64,000 bases of DNA from Hibiscus mutabilis (taxonomy: Eukaryota; Streptophyta; Magnoliopsida; Malvales; Malvaceae): NCBI GenBank assembly GCA_019671005.1, contig CM033726.1:22133657-22197656 (forward strand). Reading direction: 5' to 3'. The translations under genes and the position numbers were made by a program. The notes under the pieces are model-generated. The model was not told where the DNA came from. It searched no databases and saw only the letters and a program-made list of their open reading frames with translations. Below, in pieces: positions 10,781 through 21,833 of this stretch. The first letter of the stretch is position 1. Every line of letters begins with the position of its first letter.

Positions 10781-12130
10781 TAAAAAATTTGACCAATTTA
10801 ACTGTCTCAACACTCTTAGAATCAAAGTCACAAAAACAAAGTTTGAGTCTTTATCCATCGACTTTGAATGGGATCCCTTCTTTACTATTCTTGATTGTGA
10901 CTGAACCATGTGGATATACTTCTACAACTTCAAAAGGTCCCGACCATCAGGATCGCAATTTTCCTGGGTGCAACTTTAGTCTTGAATTGAATTGCAAAAC
11001 CAATTGTCCAACTTTAAACTGTCGTTGCAATATGATATTGTCATACCAGGGTTCACTCTTGTCCTTGTAAATATAGGCACTTTTATAAGCATTGCGGTGG
11101 GTTTCTTCCAATTCAGTAATGTCCAACAATCGTTTCTTTCCCCCAGCCTCATAATCCAGATTTACTTGTTTCAAAGCCCACATAGCCTTGTGTTCTAGTT
11201 CAACAGGCAAGTGGTACGATTTTCCAAAGAAAAGTTGATACGGTGACATCCCAATTGGAGTCTTGTATGCGGTTCAAATAGCCCACAAAGCATCATCTAA
11301 GTTCTAAGACCAGTCTTTCCGTGTGGTATTTACCACTGTTTCCAAGATGTTTTAAATAGTATGGTTAAATATCTTAGCTTGTCTATTGGACCAAGGGTGA
11401 TAGGTTGTGGCGAGTCTATGATTCACTCTATATCGTTTTAGCGTAGTAGCCACCCGGGTGCAATGGAAATGCCTTCTTTGGTCACTAATTAATGCCCTTG
11501 GTGTCCCAAAACGGGTGAGTATATGTTTGTGAAAGAACTTTAAAACCGTTTTGGCATCATCATCCGGCACAACTACAGCTTCTATCCACTTGGAAGTGTA
11601 GTCCACAACAAGTAAAATGTATAGGTTGCCAAAAGAATTCGAGAATGGACCCATGAAATCCAAGCCCCAGACATAAAATAGCTCAATTTCCATAATTTGT
11701 TGTTGTCTCATCTCATTTCTTTTGGATATTAACCTATGCGATGACAAAATCAAGGCGTTGGGCAAACTCATGGGCATCTTTAAATAATGGAGGCTAATAA
11801 AAACTAGATTAAAAGACTTTTGCAACAGTTCTCATACCGCCAAAATGCCCTCCATATGAAGCATTATGACAATGTTGTGATTGACATTATTTCTTCCTCA
11901 GGTAAACAACGTTGAATGATATTATCATTGCAAACCTTAAATAAATAAGGTCAATTCCAATGATATTTATTTGCATCGCGGAAAAATCTTGCATTCTTGT
12001 GTCTAGTGACACCCAAAGTAGTTTTTCCACACACCAAGTAATTGACAAAATCATCATACCAAGGTGTTGCATCCACTACAAAAATCTTTTCATCAGAAAA
12101 TGCATCGACAATTTGCAGTTTATTTCCATC
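10781..12130 (-). pseudogene. Integrase region of element B
   Basis: Fragments on the minus strand: the connection (about 12070-11890), the core with WGLDFMGPF (about 11670) and ALISDQRRHF (about 11480), and the C-terminal part with MSPYQLFFGKSYHLPVELEH and QLVLQFNSRLKLHPGKLRS (11249-10947). The catalytic Glu expected after NGQ is replaced by Lys (NRQAKIFNH), and there are stops and frameshifts, so it is inactive. It is more diverged from A than I is. Confidence 0.85.
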
Positions 12131-13480
12131 TTTGCTGCCTACTTCCTATCTCAAAAGATGACCGACAACTTAATTTTCTGACCCTTTTTAGTCCTTTATC
12201 CCAATATCAAATTCTTGCAACAATAAGATCCATCGAACCAATCTTGGCTTTGCGTCTTTCATAGCAAAGAGGTATCTCAAGGTAAAATGATAAGTAAATA
12301 TTGTAATTTTTGCACCGATAAGGTACGAACAAAACTTATCAAAAGAAAAATTACTGCTAATAGCTCTTTCTCAGTAGTATTATAATTAATTTGAGCTTCA
12401 GTGAGAGTCTTACTAGCGTAGTATATTGCATGAAATACCTTGTCTCTTCTTTGGCCTAAGACTGCCCCCAATGAAATCACTAGCATCGCACATGAGTTCA
12501 AATGGTTTTTCCCAGTTGGAGGCAACAACGATAGGTTTGTTTACAAGCTATTTTTTAATTTTATTGAATGCATCTTGACATGCATCATCATGAATGAATC
12601 TTCTATAAAATTTACCATGCCCAGAAAACTTTGAAAGCCCTTTACAATAGTTGGTGGAGGCAATCTTTCAATAACATCCACCATCGCCATATCTACTTCA
12701 ATTCCTGCTTTATATATTCTATGACCCAACATTATTCCCTCTATGACCATAAAATGACATTTCTCCTAATATAGAACAAGATTAGTGTCTTCATATTGCT
12801 ACAATACTTTCTCAAGATTGTCGACGCAATGGTCGAAGTCATTCTCGTGCACCAAAAAAATCATTTACAAAGATTTCTAGGGAATTGTCAATCATATCCG
12901 AGAATATTGTCATCATGAACCTTTGAAATATGGCTGGTGCATTGAAAAGACCAAAAGGCATGTGACGAAAGGCAAATGTCCCGAATGGATATGTAAACGT
13001 AGTCTTTTCTAGGTCCTCAACTACAATAGCAATTTTATTGTAGCCAAAATATCCATGTGAAAGTAGTAATACTCCTTGCCCACAAGCCGATCGGGTATTT
13101 AATTAATAAAAGCAGAGGGAATTGATCTTTTCTTGTGGCAACATTAAGTCTTCTGTAATCCATACAAATCTGATACCCTTTAGGAATACTAGTCTAAATC
13201 AATTCATTAGCATCATTACGGATGACAGTAATGCCACTTTTCTTGGGAACACAGTGGATTGGACTAACCCATGCACTATCGAAAATGGCATTGATGATAC
13301 ATGTGTCCAACCATTTGAGAATTTCTTTCTTGACCATTTCTTTTAACTTTTCATTAACTCGGCGATGCGGCTCAATAGATTTTTTTGCTATTATCATCCA
13401 GCTTAATCTTATGATTGCACAAAGATAGGCTAATGCCTTTAATATCTGCAATGGTCCAAGCATTAACATGTTTGTGCCAC
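12131..13480 (-). pseudogene. Reverse transcriptase-RNase H region of element B
   Basis: RT fingers (WVSPIHCVPKKSGITV near 13270), RT palm and thumb (12750-12541), then RNase H (LGAVLGQRRDKVFHAIYYASKTL near 12450). The catalytic box near 12870 reads FVND instead of F-x-D-D. The segment upstream of QRRLN-like HRRVNEKLKEMVKKE is present here; this is what shows that A has a deletion at the same place. Confidence 0.85.
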
Positions 13481-14118
13481 TTTAGAATATTTATCAACTT
13501 AGCTTCCTGAATAGTATCTAGAGTTGTAGAGACAATAATTGGAAGTGTGTCCGCATTTCCAAGGAATACATATTTGAGATTAGCTGGTAATAGCCTTAGT
13601 TCTAGAGTAGGAGCTTCTTCATTATATGGTTTAAAATTAGGAATTGCACGGTGTGCAAGATCTAAAGATTCAACCTGCTATTTGTGTTGAACAACAACAG
13701 TGAAAACTTTGACAAACCTGTCAGAATGTGAGAGATCATTTTCTATAGTTGTCAGTGCATTATCTTCAGCCATGAGAATACTATGATGATTCAATTCTTC
13801 TTGAATGATATTGTCTATAACATCAATACTATGATATTCCTATGTATTCCTTCCAAGATCAACATTAAACATCCCGAAAGTAACTTGATCATTATCAACC
13901 CGCATTGAGAGTTCTCCTTTGGAGACATTAACGATAGGCTTCCTGGTTTCTATGAATGGCTGGCCAAGAATAATAGAGACATCCTTGTCTGCCTTATAGT
14001 CAAGAATAATAAAGTCCACTGGAAAGACAATCTTGTCCACACGAACAAGTATATCTTTAATTTTTCCTTTCGGATGAGTCAAAGATTTGCCTGTTAGTTG
14101 CAATATGACTGCTGTGGT
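13481..14118 (-). pseudogene. Protease C-terminal part and linker of element B
   Basis: Minus-strand reading gives LTGKSLTHPKGKIKDILVRVDK and IILGQPFIETRKPIV (about 14090-13920), matching the A protease (ADRSYVHPEGKIKDILVKVEK; LIILGRPFLATGRTLID). It is separated from its N-terminal half (16862-17067) by the inserted solo LTR C. Confidence 0.85.
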
Positions 14119-16856
14119 TGTATTGACCCAAATTTTAGGTTAGTAAATCGGGTCTCGAACCCCAAGTATTAGGCCTTTATGTTTGGAGTCTAATTAAGAA
14201 GATTGAATATGGGCTTTGTGGCAAAAAACGAGAATATGGCGTTGGACTTTTATTAAAATAAGTATCGTCTTTTAGTGGAAGGGGTTTGAAATTTAAAAGA
14301 GTGGTGAAAAGGGATGAAGTGGGGGTAGGTGGAAAAAAGGAAGAAGATATGATTGGAAAAAGAGAGATTAAAAGAAAAGAAAAAAGAGAGAAGTGTAGGG
14401 AGAGACTTTGAGCCTCGATCTACGACTACTAGAGCCGCCATAGCTCTCACCCTCGGTACCATTGGGTTCACCTCAAGGAGACAAGTCTAACGGTGGTCCC
14501 CTTGTCATCATCACCTCTGCCGTCTGACGGGGTAAGAGGAGAATAGTTTTGAAGGGTTCAAAAAGCGGCAGTTGGAATTAGAAATGGAGGGCACCACTAG
14601 ACTCACTAGTCAAAATAGTATGGATCTATAGCTCTTCCCCGTCGTTCGGCCACCGAATGGCCTCCCATACGCCACTACTCATCGCCCATGTGAGTGAGCG
14701 TGCGTCTGGCCAGGCAAGTGCACCGTGACCTAGTGCACCGCGCCACACTAGATCATGTACCTAGGTACACATGCTCCCTGTTGCATTGGATGATTGCTCG
14801 CAGGTGCATCGTTCTTATCCTGCATCGAGCCGCACCAGATTGACAGGCCATTAATCAACGTTGACCAGAGTTGACCCGTTGTTAACCGGCCGGTGACTAT
14901 TTCTGAGGGACCCTACCCGAGGGTTTCTCGATGTTCAGAGCCCGTTGGCATAGTATAGTTTCCCAAATTTTAACCTGGTATGTTATTTTTATGCGTTTGA
15001 CCTTGTGAATTGCATAATAATGGTGGAAAATTAATACATATTGCATTGGTATTTATTCGAGAAATATTCAGGATCAAATATCAAAACCAGTAGAGTATTT
15101 GGGAAGCTCGATTAAAGAATCATCGGTTACCGCTTGAGGTTAGTACACCTCGAACTCCTATTGCTTTATGAGAATCATAAGTTTAATTGCCTTGCTTGTT
15201 AGTGGTTGCAAAATAGGTTGATGATAGATAAGCATGTGTTGAGAACACTACTATGAGACTTTTATTTTTTAGATGCCTGATGAGCTTGAGAATATTTGAG
15301 ACTATTAAGAGCTTTAGAGACGTTGTAGGGTTGTTTGAATATTCGTGTAATTATTTGATTGGTTGATTTACATGTCATGTTGCTTGAGTGGTTGAAATAT
15401 GAATTGGCATGTTCGATGAAAATTATACTAAAGGGACTGTAATTGGTAATATTAGAATAATTAACCATAAAATCAAAATTTTGATATTAAATGAATACGA
15501 AGCCAGTAATTATTATTAATTGAATGAATGCGTTAGTAAAAAAGCCGTAATGACTTTCATAAGCTTTAGGGATCGAATAAGCATTGTAGTATTGCAATTC
15601 GAGGAAATTGTTCGAACTCATGAATAGGGTATCGGTACGAGCTTTGGCTGTACTATTACGCAATTAAGGGTCGTATCGGTACGGGTCAACCCATACTAGT
15701 ACTTGTGGAAATTAAAGATTCCCAATGACCAATTTTAATATCGGTATGTACGAGTACCGGTACCTGATACAATAAATAATCTACAAATACAAGTTAAGGA
15801 TGTAAATCGATAGGAATATTATTAATTGAATTACAGCTTAAATAAATGTGATAACATGAATTAATGGAGCCAATGAATGAGATTAATTATATATGAGCAT
15901 AATGAGTAATAACTCGGTAAATGTTGAGTGACTTGTTTGTAATAGCAACCATAGTGATCCTCGGTGGATCGTGTGTGGTTACGTGTCATGTAAGGCCACT
16001 TGTGTGGTTGGGTCACTTTGATTGGTGGGATTCGAATACCCAAAGAAAGAGTGTTGCAACATCATGGTTAGAGATGTTGAATGTACGTTCCCAGCGTTGT
16101 GTGACACCGGGCCTCATTCGATGATACTCGAGGAGAGATATCGAGTATAAGCGTACATTCCTAAGGCAGTGTGACACTGGGCCTCACCTAGAGAGAGTGT
16201 GTAAAATCCCGAGGCTGTGTAACATCAGACCTTACTCCAGTTTGTGGTATGACTTTGTGTGCTTTTGCTCAGATGATCTGGTGAGAACCCGAGTATGGTT
16301 GAGCCTTGTGGGCCTTGTATGATGTTTGCTATGTTGAGAGCATGTGTTTGGGCAACTAGTGGTAGCACCATATGTTTATTTATCTATCCTTATTGCTCGT
16401 ACTAGCTTGCATGCTTATGTTTATGATTAGCATGAACTATAGTGGGGTAGATGAGTACCACTGAGCTTTGTAAGCTCAGCGCTTGGATTTATTATTTTTG
16501 TGCGTAGGTTGATCATCAGATTATGGGTTCGAGGAGCACTATAATTATGGGACCCCATCATGTGGAGATCTTTAGAGTACGGTACCTGTGTTTAGTGGGC
16601 TATGTATTTATATGACCTTGCATGGTCGAGTTTGTAATTCTTACTTTTGAAATTGTATTAATCAAGTCAAATGTTTAAATGTTTTAAATTAAAATTGAGC
16701 TCCTTGGAACGATTTAAATTGTTACTATATGTTTTCAACTTTTGGATCTAAATATTTTGGAAATGTATTGTTTGGGATAAACCGAGTTTGAGAAATTTTA
16801 TGGTTTTTGGGTTGGGCTTGAGGCCCAATTGTGACATCCGGGTTGGGGGTGTTACA
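14119..16856. mobile_element. Element C: solo LTR of a chromovirus-like family, inserted in the protease of B
   Basis: A 2.7-kb block begins TGTATTGACCC and ends GGGTGTTACA, flanked by GTGGT (14114-14118) and GTGGG (16857-16861), a five-base target duplication with one mismatch. Removing it brings together the two halves of the B protease. It holds no internal region or coding domain. The terminal TGTAACACCCC when read on the minus strand resembles the 5' ends of the LTRs of G and H, so minus orientation is favoured but not proven. Inside are a GTATCGGTAC-type palindrome cluster (15629-15772) and three spaced copies of a TGTGACACYGGGCCTC-like repeat (about 16090-16235). Confidence 0.8.
15629..15772. 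repeat. Palindrome cluster GTATCGGTAC type in solo LTR C
   Basis: Within 144 bases there are at least four copies of GTAYCGRTAC or one-base variants (for example ATCGGTACG, GTATCGGTACGGG, ATATCGGTATG, GTACCGGTACC). The same motif is clustered in the LTRs of G, H and J. Confidence 0.7.
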
Positions 16857-16861
16857 GTGGG

Positions 16862-17067
16862 TTTTATTTAGTGCCTAACTTCTAAAAAATTTATAATGGC
16901 ATTAGATTAATACTGGCCCCGAGATCACAAAGAGCTTTGCTAAAATAGTGATTCAAATTGAATAGGGAATGATGAAGCTACCAGAGTCTTTCATTTTCTT
17001 GGTAGAAGGGTTGATATAAGCGCACTGCACTCCTCTATGAGCGCAATGGTCTTTATGGTTGACGAGT
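16862..17067 (-). pseudogene. Protease N-terminal part of element B
   Basis: The minus strand reads KALCDLGASINLMPL near 16935-16890, the Athila-type protease active site, followed by a stop. Upstream, toward 17067, some linker sequence remains and then similarity to the family is lost, where D's LTR begins. Confidence 0.8.
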
Positions 17068-18439
17068 GTGTAAGTAACCTATATTGCATACCTTTTTGTA
17101 TACCTTTTGCGTGTTTTCAAGCTCATTCAGTTTCATTTAGGAGTAGATTGTATATAGTTTGCATGTAGTTAAGGAGTTATACTATTTGATCTTAAATGTT
17201 ATATAATTTGGTGCTTTTATAGGAAATGTGGTTTTTTGTGGTGTATGTGCAGGATGCTAGAGGAATGCTCGAGCGAACGAGCAAAAGATCTATTGGATGA
17301 AGCTGACAAGGAAAGAAGAGCTGGAGATGATTCTACTTTGACCCACATGGACTTTCTCCTAGATACGAAACATTAAAATATAGCGGGAAATCAGTGGCCC
17401 TCTTTAATGAGGTTGTACGTGCTTTAGGGTTATGAAACCATAGTTTCACCGCTTATTTAATAGAGACTTAGACAACAAAGCAAGTGGAGAGCGGTTTTAG
17501 ACAACAGTCCCAGTCTTTAAATTTTAGAGAACCACCAAAGTCAAAGTGAGAGGAATCTCCACACTATTGATGCCATTGAGAGAGGCTGAAGGATTTTGAG
17601 ACCTGTAGCAACAATTGGATAGCACGGAGGAAGGTCATCAAAGATGCCTAGCCCTTTTCTATCCCTTGCTTGATAAACCATCGTACTTTTATTGTTTTAT
17701 TATGGATGTTTTAGGCTCAGACGTGAGCTAAATACTATAGTTGGGTTTATTGCTTCCCAAGATTTTATGTTTTGATTTCTTTATTTTAATGATATAGCTT
17801 GTTTCTCTTTATCTATTATGTTCATGCATAGTTATTGTAAGAGCTATCTAGAGAGGCCTTTTAACTATAGATTTGTGGCTTAATATCGAGAAAGTTAGGT
17901 TAAACAAATGTGAACAGTGGGGCTAAGCTGTTAACTTAGTCTTAATTTGTCTTAGACATAAGTATATGGTTTCAACGACTAAATAGGAGTTTTTAAATAG
18001 ATAATAGAGTTGTTAAGGTTCACACGAACATGTATCTCCCTATCTTCAATATTATTAACTTCTAGGCATCGTGAGAGTTAGAAGTTCTTTAGAAAATCCT
18101 GTCGAGTAGATAAATACCTTAATGGTTTACGCAGACATGTATTACCAATCGCTATAGCATTGAAATAAGTAATCAAGCATATATTCTTAGCAATAAACCC
18201 AACTTCCATAATTATCTGTTATTTGTCGCAACATCTATTTGTCTTGATCATAACTACCTTTTCTTTAATTGTTTTTATTTTTTATAAATCAACAACCATT
18301 ACTTGCACAATCATTCTTAAGTTCGATACCTTCATAGTTATTGATCCAACCCTCGTGTGTTCGACACTCTACTCTATCACTTTATTACTTGATTCGAAAA
18401 GTATACTTGCTCTAAAGTGCATCACTATTTGACAAGCAT
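17068..18439 (+). repeat. 5' LTR of element D
   Basis: The right end is defined by the primer site 9 bases downstream and a terminal CA (18438-18439). The left end is uncertain: either the TG near 17068, or the TGATCTTAA near 17188 that matches the end of the LTR of F read in reverse. Shared blocks with F in the opposite orientation (for example GGTTTACGCAGACATG near 18125, and AGTTAGGTTAAACAAATGTGA near 17893) show that D and F carry the same LTR family. No gene lies inside. Confidence 0.65.
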
Positions 18440-18448
18440 CAAGTTTTT

Positions 18449-18466
18449 GGCGCCATTGTCGAGGAT
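18449..18466 (+). promoter_or_regulatory. Primer binding site of element D, decayed tRNA-Asp type
   Basis: Reads TGGCGCCATTGTCGAGGA, which differs from the A primer site by three transitions (G to A, C to T, G to A). At least the first lies at a CpG in the undamaged site, as expected from methylation-driven decay. Confidence 0.75.
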
Positions 18467-18558
18467 TGGCAATTGATAATTACATTGTAATTGCGCTTAA
18501 GATTTTATTTGCGTTAAATTTTTGTTTTTGTTTTTATTTCTCAGGTACATTCCAGTGC

Positions 18559-19807
18559 ATGACCAGAAGGTCAAACTTGGAACCTATTCTTCCATTCAAT
18601 CCAAAGATCGAGAAAACTCTACGAGACATACGTAGACGAAGAAAGAATATGGTGAACAAAGATGGAGAGAATGGTTGTGAGAATGGGCGTAATAATGGCA
18701 TACCACCAGTAACTAGACAAGGGCTTGTTGAAAACGTAGCCCATAATGGACGCCATGGATGACAGGGGGATCCACTACCTGCAAGACCTATAAGGCCCAT
18801 CAAAGCAAACTTTGAGCACGCTATGAACAATCTTAACCCACCGATCATTGTGCCAGATCTAGGGACAACTCACTTCAAGCTAAAGCCCGTTATGTTTATC
18901 ATGCTGAACTCCATTGGTCAATTTGGAGGATCAGGAAGAGAGGATGCTCGAGAACACATTCAAGCTACTATGGAAGTTTGCGATTGTTTTAAACAACCAG
19001 GGATTCCTGGTGAGACATTTACACTTAAATTGTTTCCCTACTCTTTGTGGGATCGGGACGGGGCATGGTTGAAGACTTGTTTCTCAGGATCTATTACATA
19101 TTGGGATGACTTCTATAGCAAGTTTCTACACAAATATAATCCAAAGAACATGCATAGTCAGAAGCGAAGCGATATCATCTCATTCACACAACATGATGAT
19201 GACTCTGTGTACGAATGTTGGGACAGATACAAAGACATGTTATACAAGTGCTCGATTCTTGGATTCCATGATTGGCTACAGGTCATGACGTTCTATAATG
19301 TCATCAATGCACCTACATGGATGATGATTGACACTTCAGCTAATGGTATTTTGCTTGACAAAGACTTTGACGAGGCTTTTGAAATATTAGACCAGATAGC
19401 CAATAATGACTACCATTTCCCAAGGGGGAGATTAAAGCCAAGCCCTAAGTATTCTAGAACAATCTAGCTGGATGATTTCCAAAGTGTAATGGCTCAGCTC
19501 TCCACCATCAACAACCTACTTAAGAACATGCTACCACCATCCAATGTCTAAGAGGTTAAGGAAATTAAATACACTTATGAGCATTGTGATGGGAAACACC
19601 AGTCGAATGAATGCCCCTAGCAACTAGAATCTGGATGATATCGAGGGAACACTAATCGCAACAACAATCCCTGCTCCAATACCTACAACCCAAGGTGGCG
19701 GCAACATCCAAATTTTGGTTGGGGCGGCAACACAAGTAATTTAGGAGCACAATAGAATGCCACAACAGAGCTTCCTGAATTCCAATAAAATACTCAGAGG
19801 CAGAACC
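18559..19807 (+). pseudogene. gag of element D, 3' end cut off by E
   Basis: The start is the ATG at 18559 (TRRSNLEPILPFNPKIEKT follows), the same opening pattern as the A gag. One frame continues to about 19800 with in-frame stops at 18760, 19465 and several beyond. Capsid part: DIISFTQHDDDSVYECWDRY near 19175. The zinc knuckle is damaged: the first Cys of CX2CX3HX4C is Tyr (YEHCDGKHQSNEC near 19575). It is followed by the Asn-rich NTNRNNNPCSNTYNPRW region typical of Athila Gag. Protease and pol are absent; E starts at 19808. Confidence 0.85.
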
Positions 19808-20807
19808 TCCAATATACTGATAATTTTACCCGAAATCTTTATCAGATAAAAATTCTCTTAATAATTCTTTATCAGATATCCATATGAATAATATTAACTC
19901 GATTGATTCCTTTTTATCAATCTCAAGTACTGACATAAGGCCTTACTAATAGGTCACCCATACTATGCCTTGAGCACGCTTAACTTTGCAGTTTCAAAAT
20001 TTGATATCTTATATTGCATTTTTATTCCCGGGATCTACATCAGATTTTTCTCCATGATCTATTTAATCTATGTACAGGATAAAATAATTACTGATAAATT
20101 CTCCAAATATTCATAAAATAATACGTTATAACTCTTCCAAATTCTATGGAATCATCTCTAAAATTTTTGCTTGATCTGATTTACCAATAAATGCCAAGAA
20201 TTTTATCGGTTAGTAATTAAATTCCTTAATCAAAATAATTATAGGATCCATCCTGAATAGAACTAAAATACTTCCAACACTTGGAAATGAATTTTATAAT
20301 ATTTATATATCATATGGTAAAATTTCATAATTTTTCAGTTCGATTTAGGTGTCCAAAGTCCACTTAAACTTTGACTGCGATTTCCCAATAATCAAAATAT
20401 CGGATCAAACATGTAATTCCTCATTCGATCCACACCAATGGGTGCTCTACCTATTTATGAAATAAAACACCTAACTTTTGGGAAATTACAACTTTCGTCT
20501 TTCAACTTTTCATATTTTAACTTGTACCACTTAAGTTTTAAAAACTTATCATTTTGGTCACTAAATTGTAACCTTGAATTCCCATTCAAATTTTCCTTGG
20601 ATTTTAACCAAATTTTGCGAGTATCCTATTTTACTCGTTCTTTATCACATGAAACCTTAAAACCTCAAAAATTTCTTTTCTACAGTCTATAATTGAGAAA
20701 ATCCTAACTTTGCATCTTTGTCATTTTAGTCACTAAGTAAGCTTTTAAGCCCTTATCTTAGTACTAAATGATCCTTAATCAACATAGCAAATTTTGGGGT
20801 ATTACAA
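19808..20807 (-). repeat. Truncated 3' LTR of element E
   Basis: About 1000 bases parallel to 25417-26419 with scattered substitutions. It ends GGTATTACA and is followed by TTCTCCCCCTTAAG, the minus-strand purine tract. The remaining 3.6 kb of this LTR is missing; the left break lies in D's gag. Confidence 0.85.
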
Positions 20808-21833
20808 TTCTCCCCCTTAAGAAAATTCGTACTCGAATTTTCAAAATGTACATGTTTTAAATAGTTTCAAGTACTGCTCTCTCATTTTCTTCTCGGTCTT
20901 CCAAGTTGCCTCATCCACTTTGTGGTTCCTCCAAAGGACTTTGACCCATGGAATTTTCTTATTCCTTATTCCTTTTAATTTCATATGCTAAGATTTTCAT
21001 CGGTTCTTCTTTATACGTCAAATATCGAGTTGTAACTCAATTAATATATCGTGAAATATATCAACTTCTTTTGGGTTGATAACGTGAAAAAGGGTCTGAT
21101 CGATACCTTTGAAGCAAATTCATGTGAAATATGTTGTGAGTCTTGTTCGCCTCCAAAGGTAAAGTCAATTAATAAGTCATTTGTCCATCTTTCTTTTAAG
21201 AGTTTCACACGGTCTAATGAATTTGAGACCAAGCTTTCCTTTTGACCAAAGCATAGTACCTTTTTCCAAGGTGAAACTTCCATACATACTTTGTTTCTAA
21301 ATTTAAACTCAATATTCTTTTTCTTTATATCTACATGTTCTTACTGTCGATCTGCGGCTGCTTTAGGATTATTTTAAAGAATACTCACTTTGTCCTTAAA
21401 TTCTCGAATTAAATGTCAATATTGAACTGCACCTCTTTATCTAGAGGTAATCCTAATAATTCATCCAAAAACACATTTGGAAATTCCCTTACCATCGGAA
21501 TATCCTCTATCTTCTTATAATTATTGTATCAGTTCTCTATTACACAGATAACTCATTCTGAATATGAATTAACTATCATATTTATTTCACTATATTGTAT
21601 CGACTATGGGTCTTTTCTTAACCCTCGAAATTTGTCAACTGACGAAATCTAACAATATCTTATTTTTCTTATAACCATTAGAGTCTCGTTCATACTATTG
21701 AGGAGCCACATCAAGTTATGCAAGCAATACATCAGTAACATCACATCCTAGGGGCATGTACACTTTAGCAAAATCATATTTGACTTAGTTTAACCTCTAG
21801 AATTGGCTAAACCTTTGCTCTAATACCACTAAA
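20808..21833 (-). pseudogene. Remnant pol of element E: chromodomain end joined to RT linker
   Basis: Near 20990-20880 the minus strand encodes the chromodomain core WRNHKVDEATWKTEKKM, preceded by the integrase C-terminal segment EVSPWKKVLCFGQKE (about 21280). Directly upstream, at about 21510-21430, it reads IPMVREFPNVFLDELLGLPL, the linker normally found before reverse transcriptase. Thus RT, RNase H and the integrase core (roughly 2.5 kb in G or H) are missing. Further upstream is unrecognisable gag-like A/T-rich DNA. The chromodomain identifies the chromovirus lineage; it is thought to guide integration to heterochromatin. Confidence 0.8.
21817..21828 (-). promoter_or_regulatory. Primer binding site of element E, initiator tRNA-Met type
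   Basis: The minus strand reads TGGTATTAGAGC, one C-to-T transition away from TGGTATCAGAGC, 5 bases inside the LTR end at 21834. Confidence 0.8.

Larger units (their letters stand above)
9744..17067 (-). mobile_element. Element B: older Athila-type retrotransposon, interrupted and truncated at both ends
   Basis: Minus-strand pol and 3' ORF fragments in the order expected for A but clearly diverged from it. The 3' end is cut by the insertion of A at 9743. The 5' end stops around 17067, in the gag-pro region, where D begins. The solo LTR C (14119-16856) splits the protease. No LTR or primer site of B is in the window. Reading frames are heavily broken, consistent with an old insertion. Confidence 0.8.

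Noticed and set aside
16080..16240. Possible gene-like region in C
   Set aside because: The signal comes from three spaced copies of a TGTGACACYGGGCC repeat, not coding.
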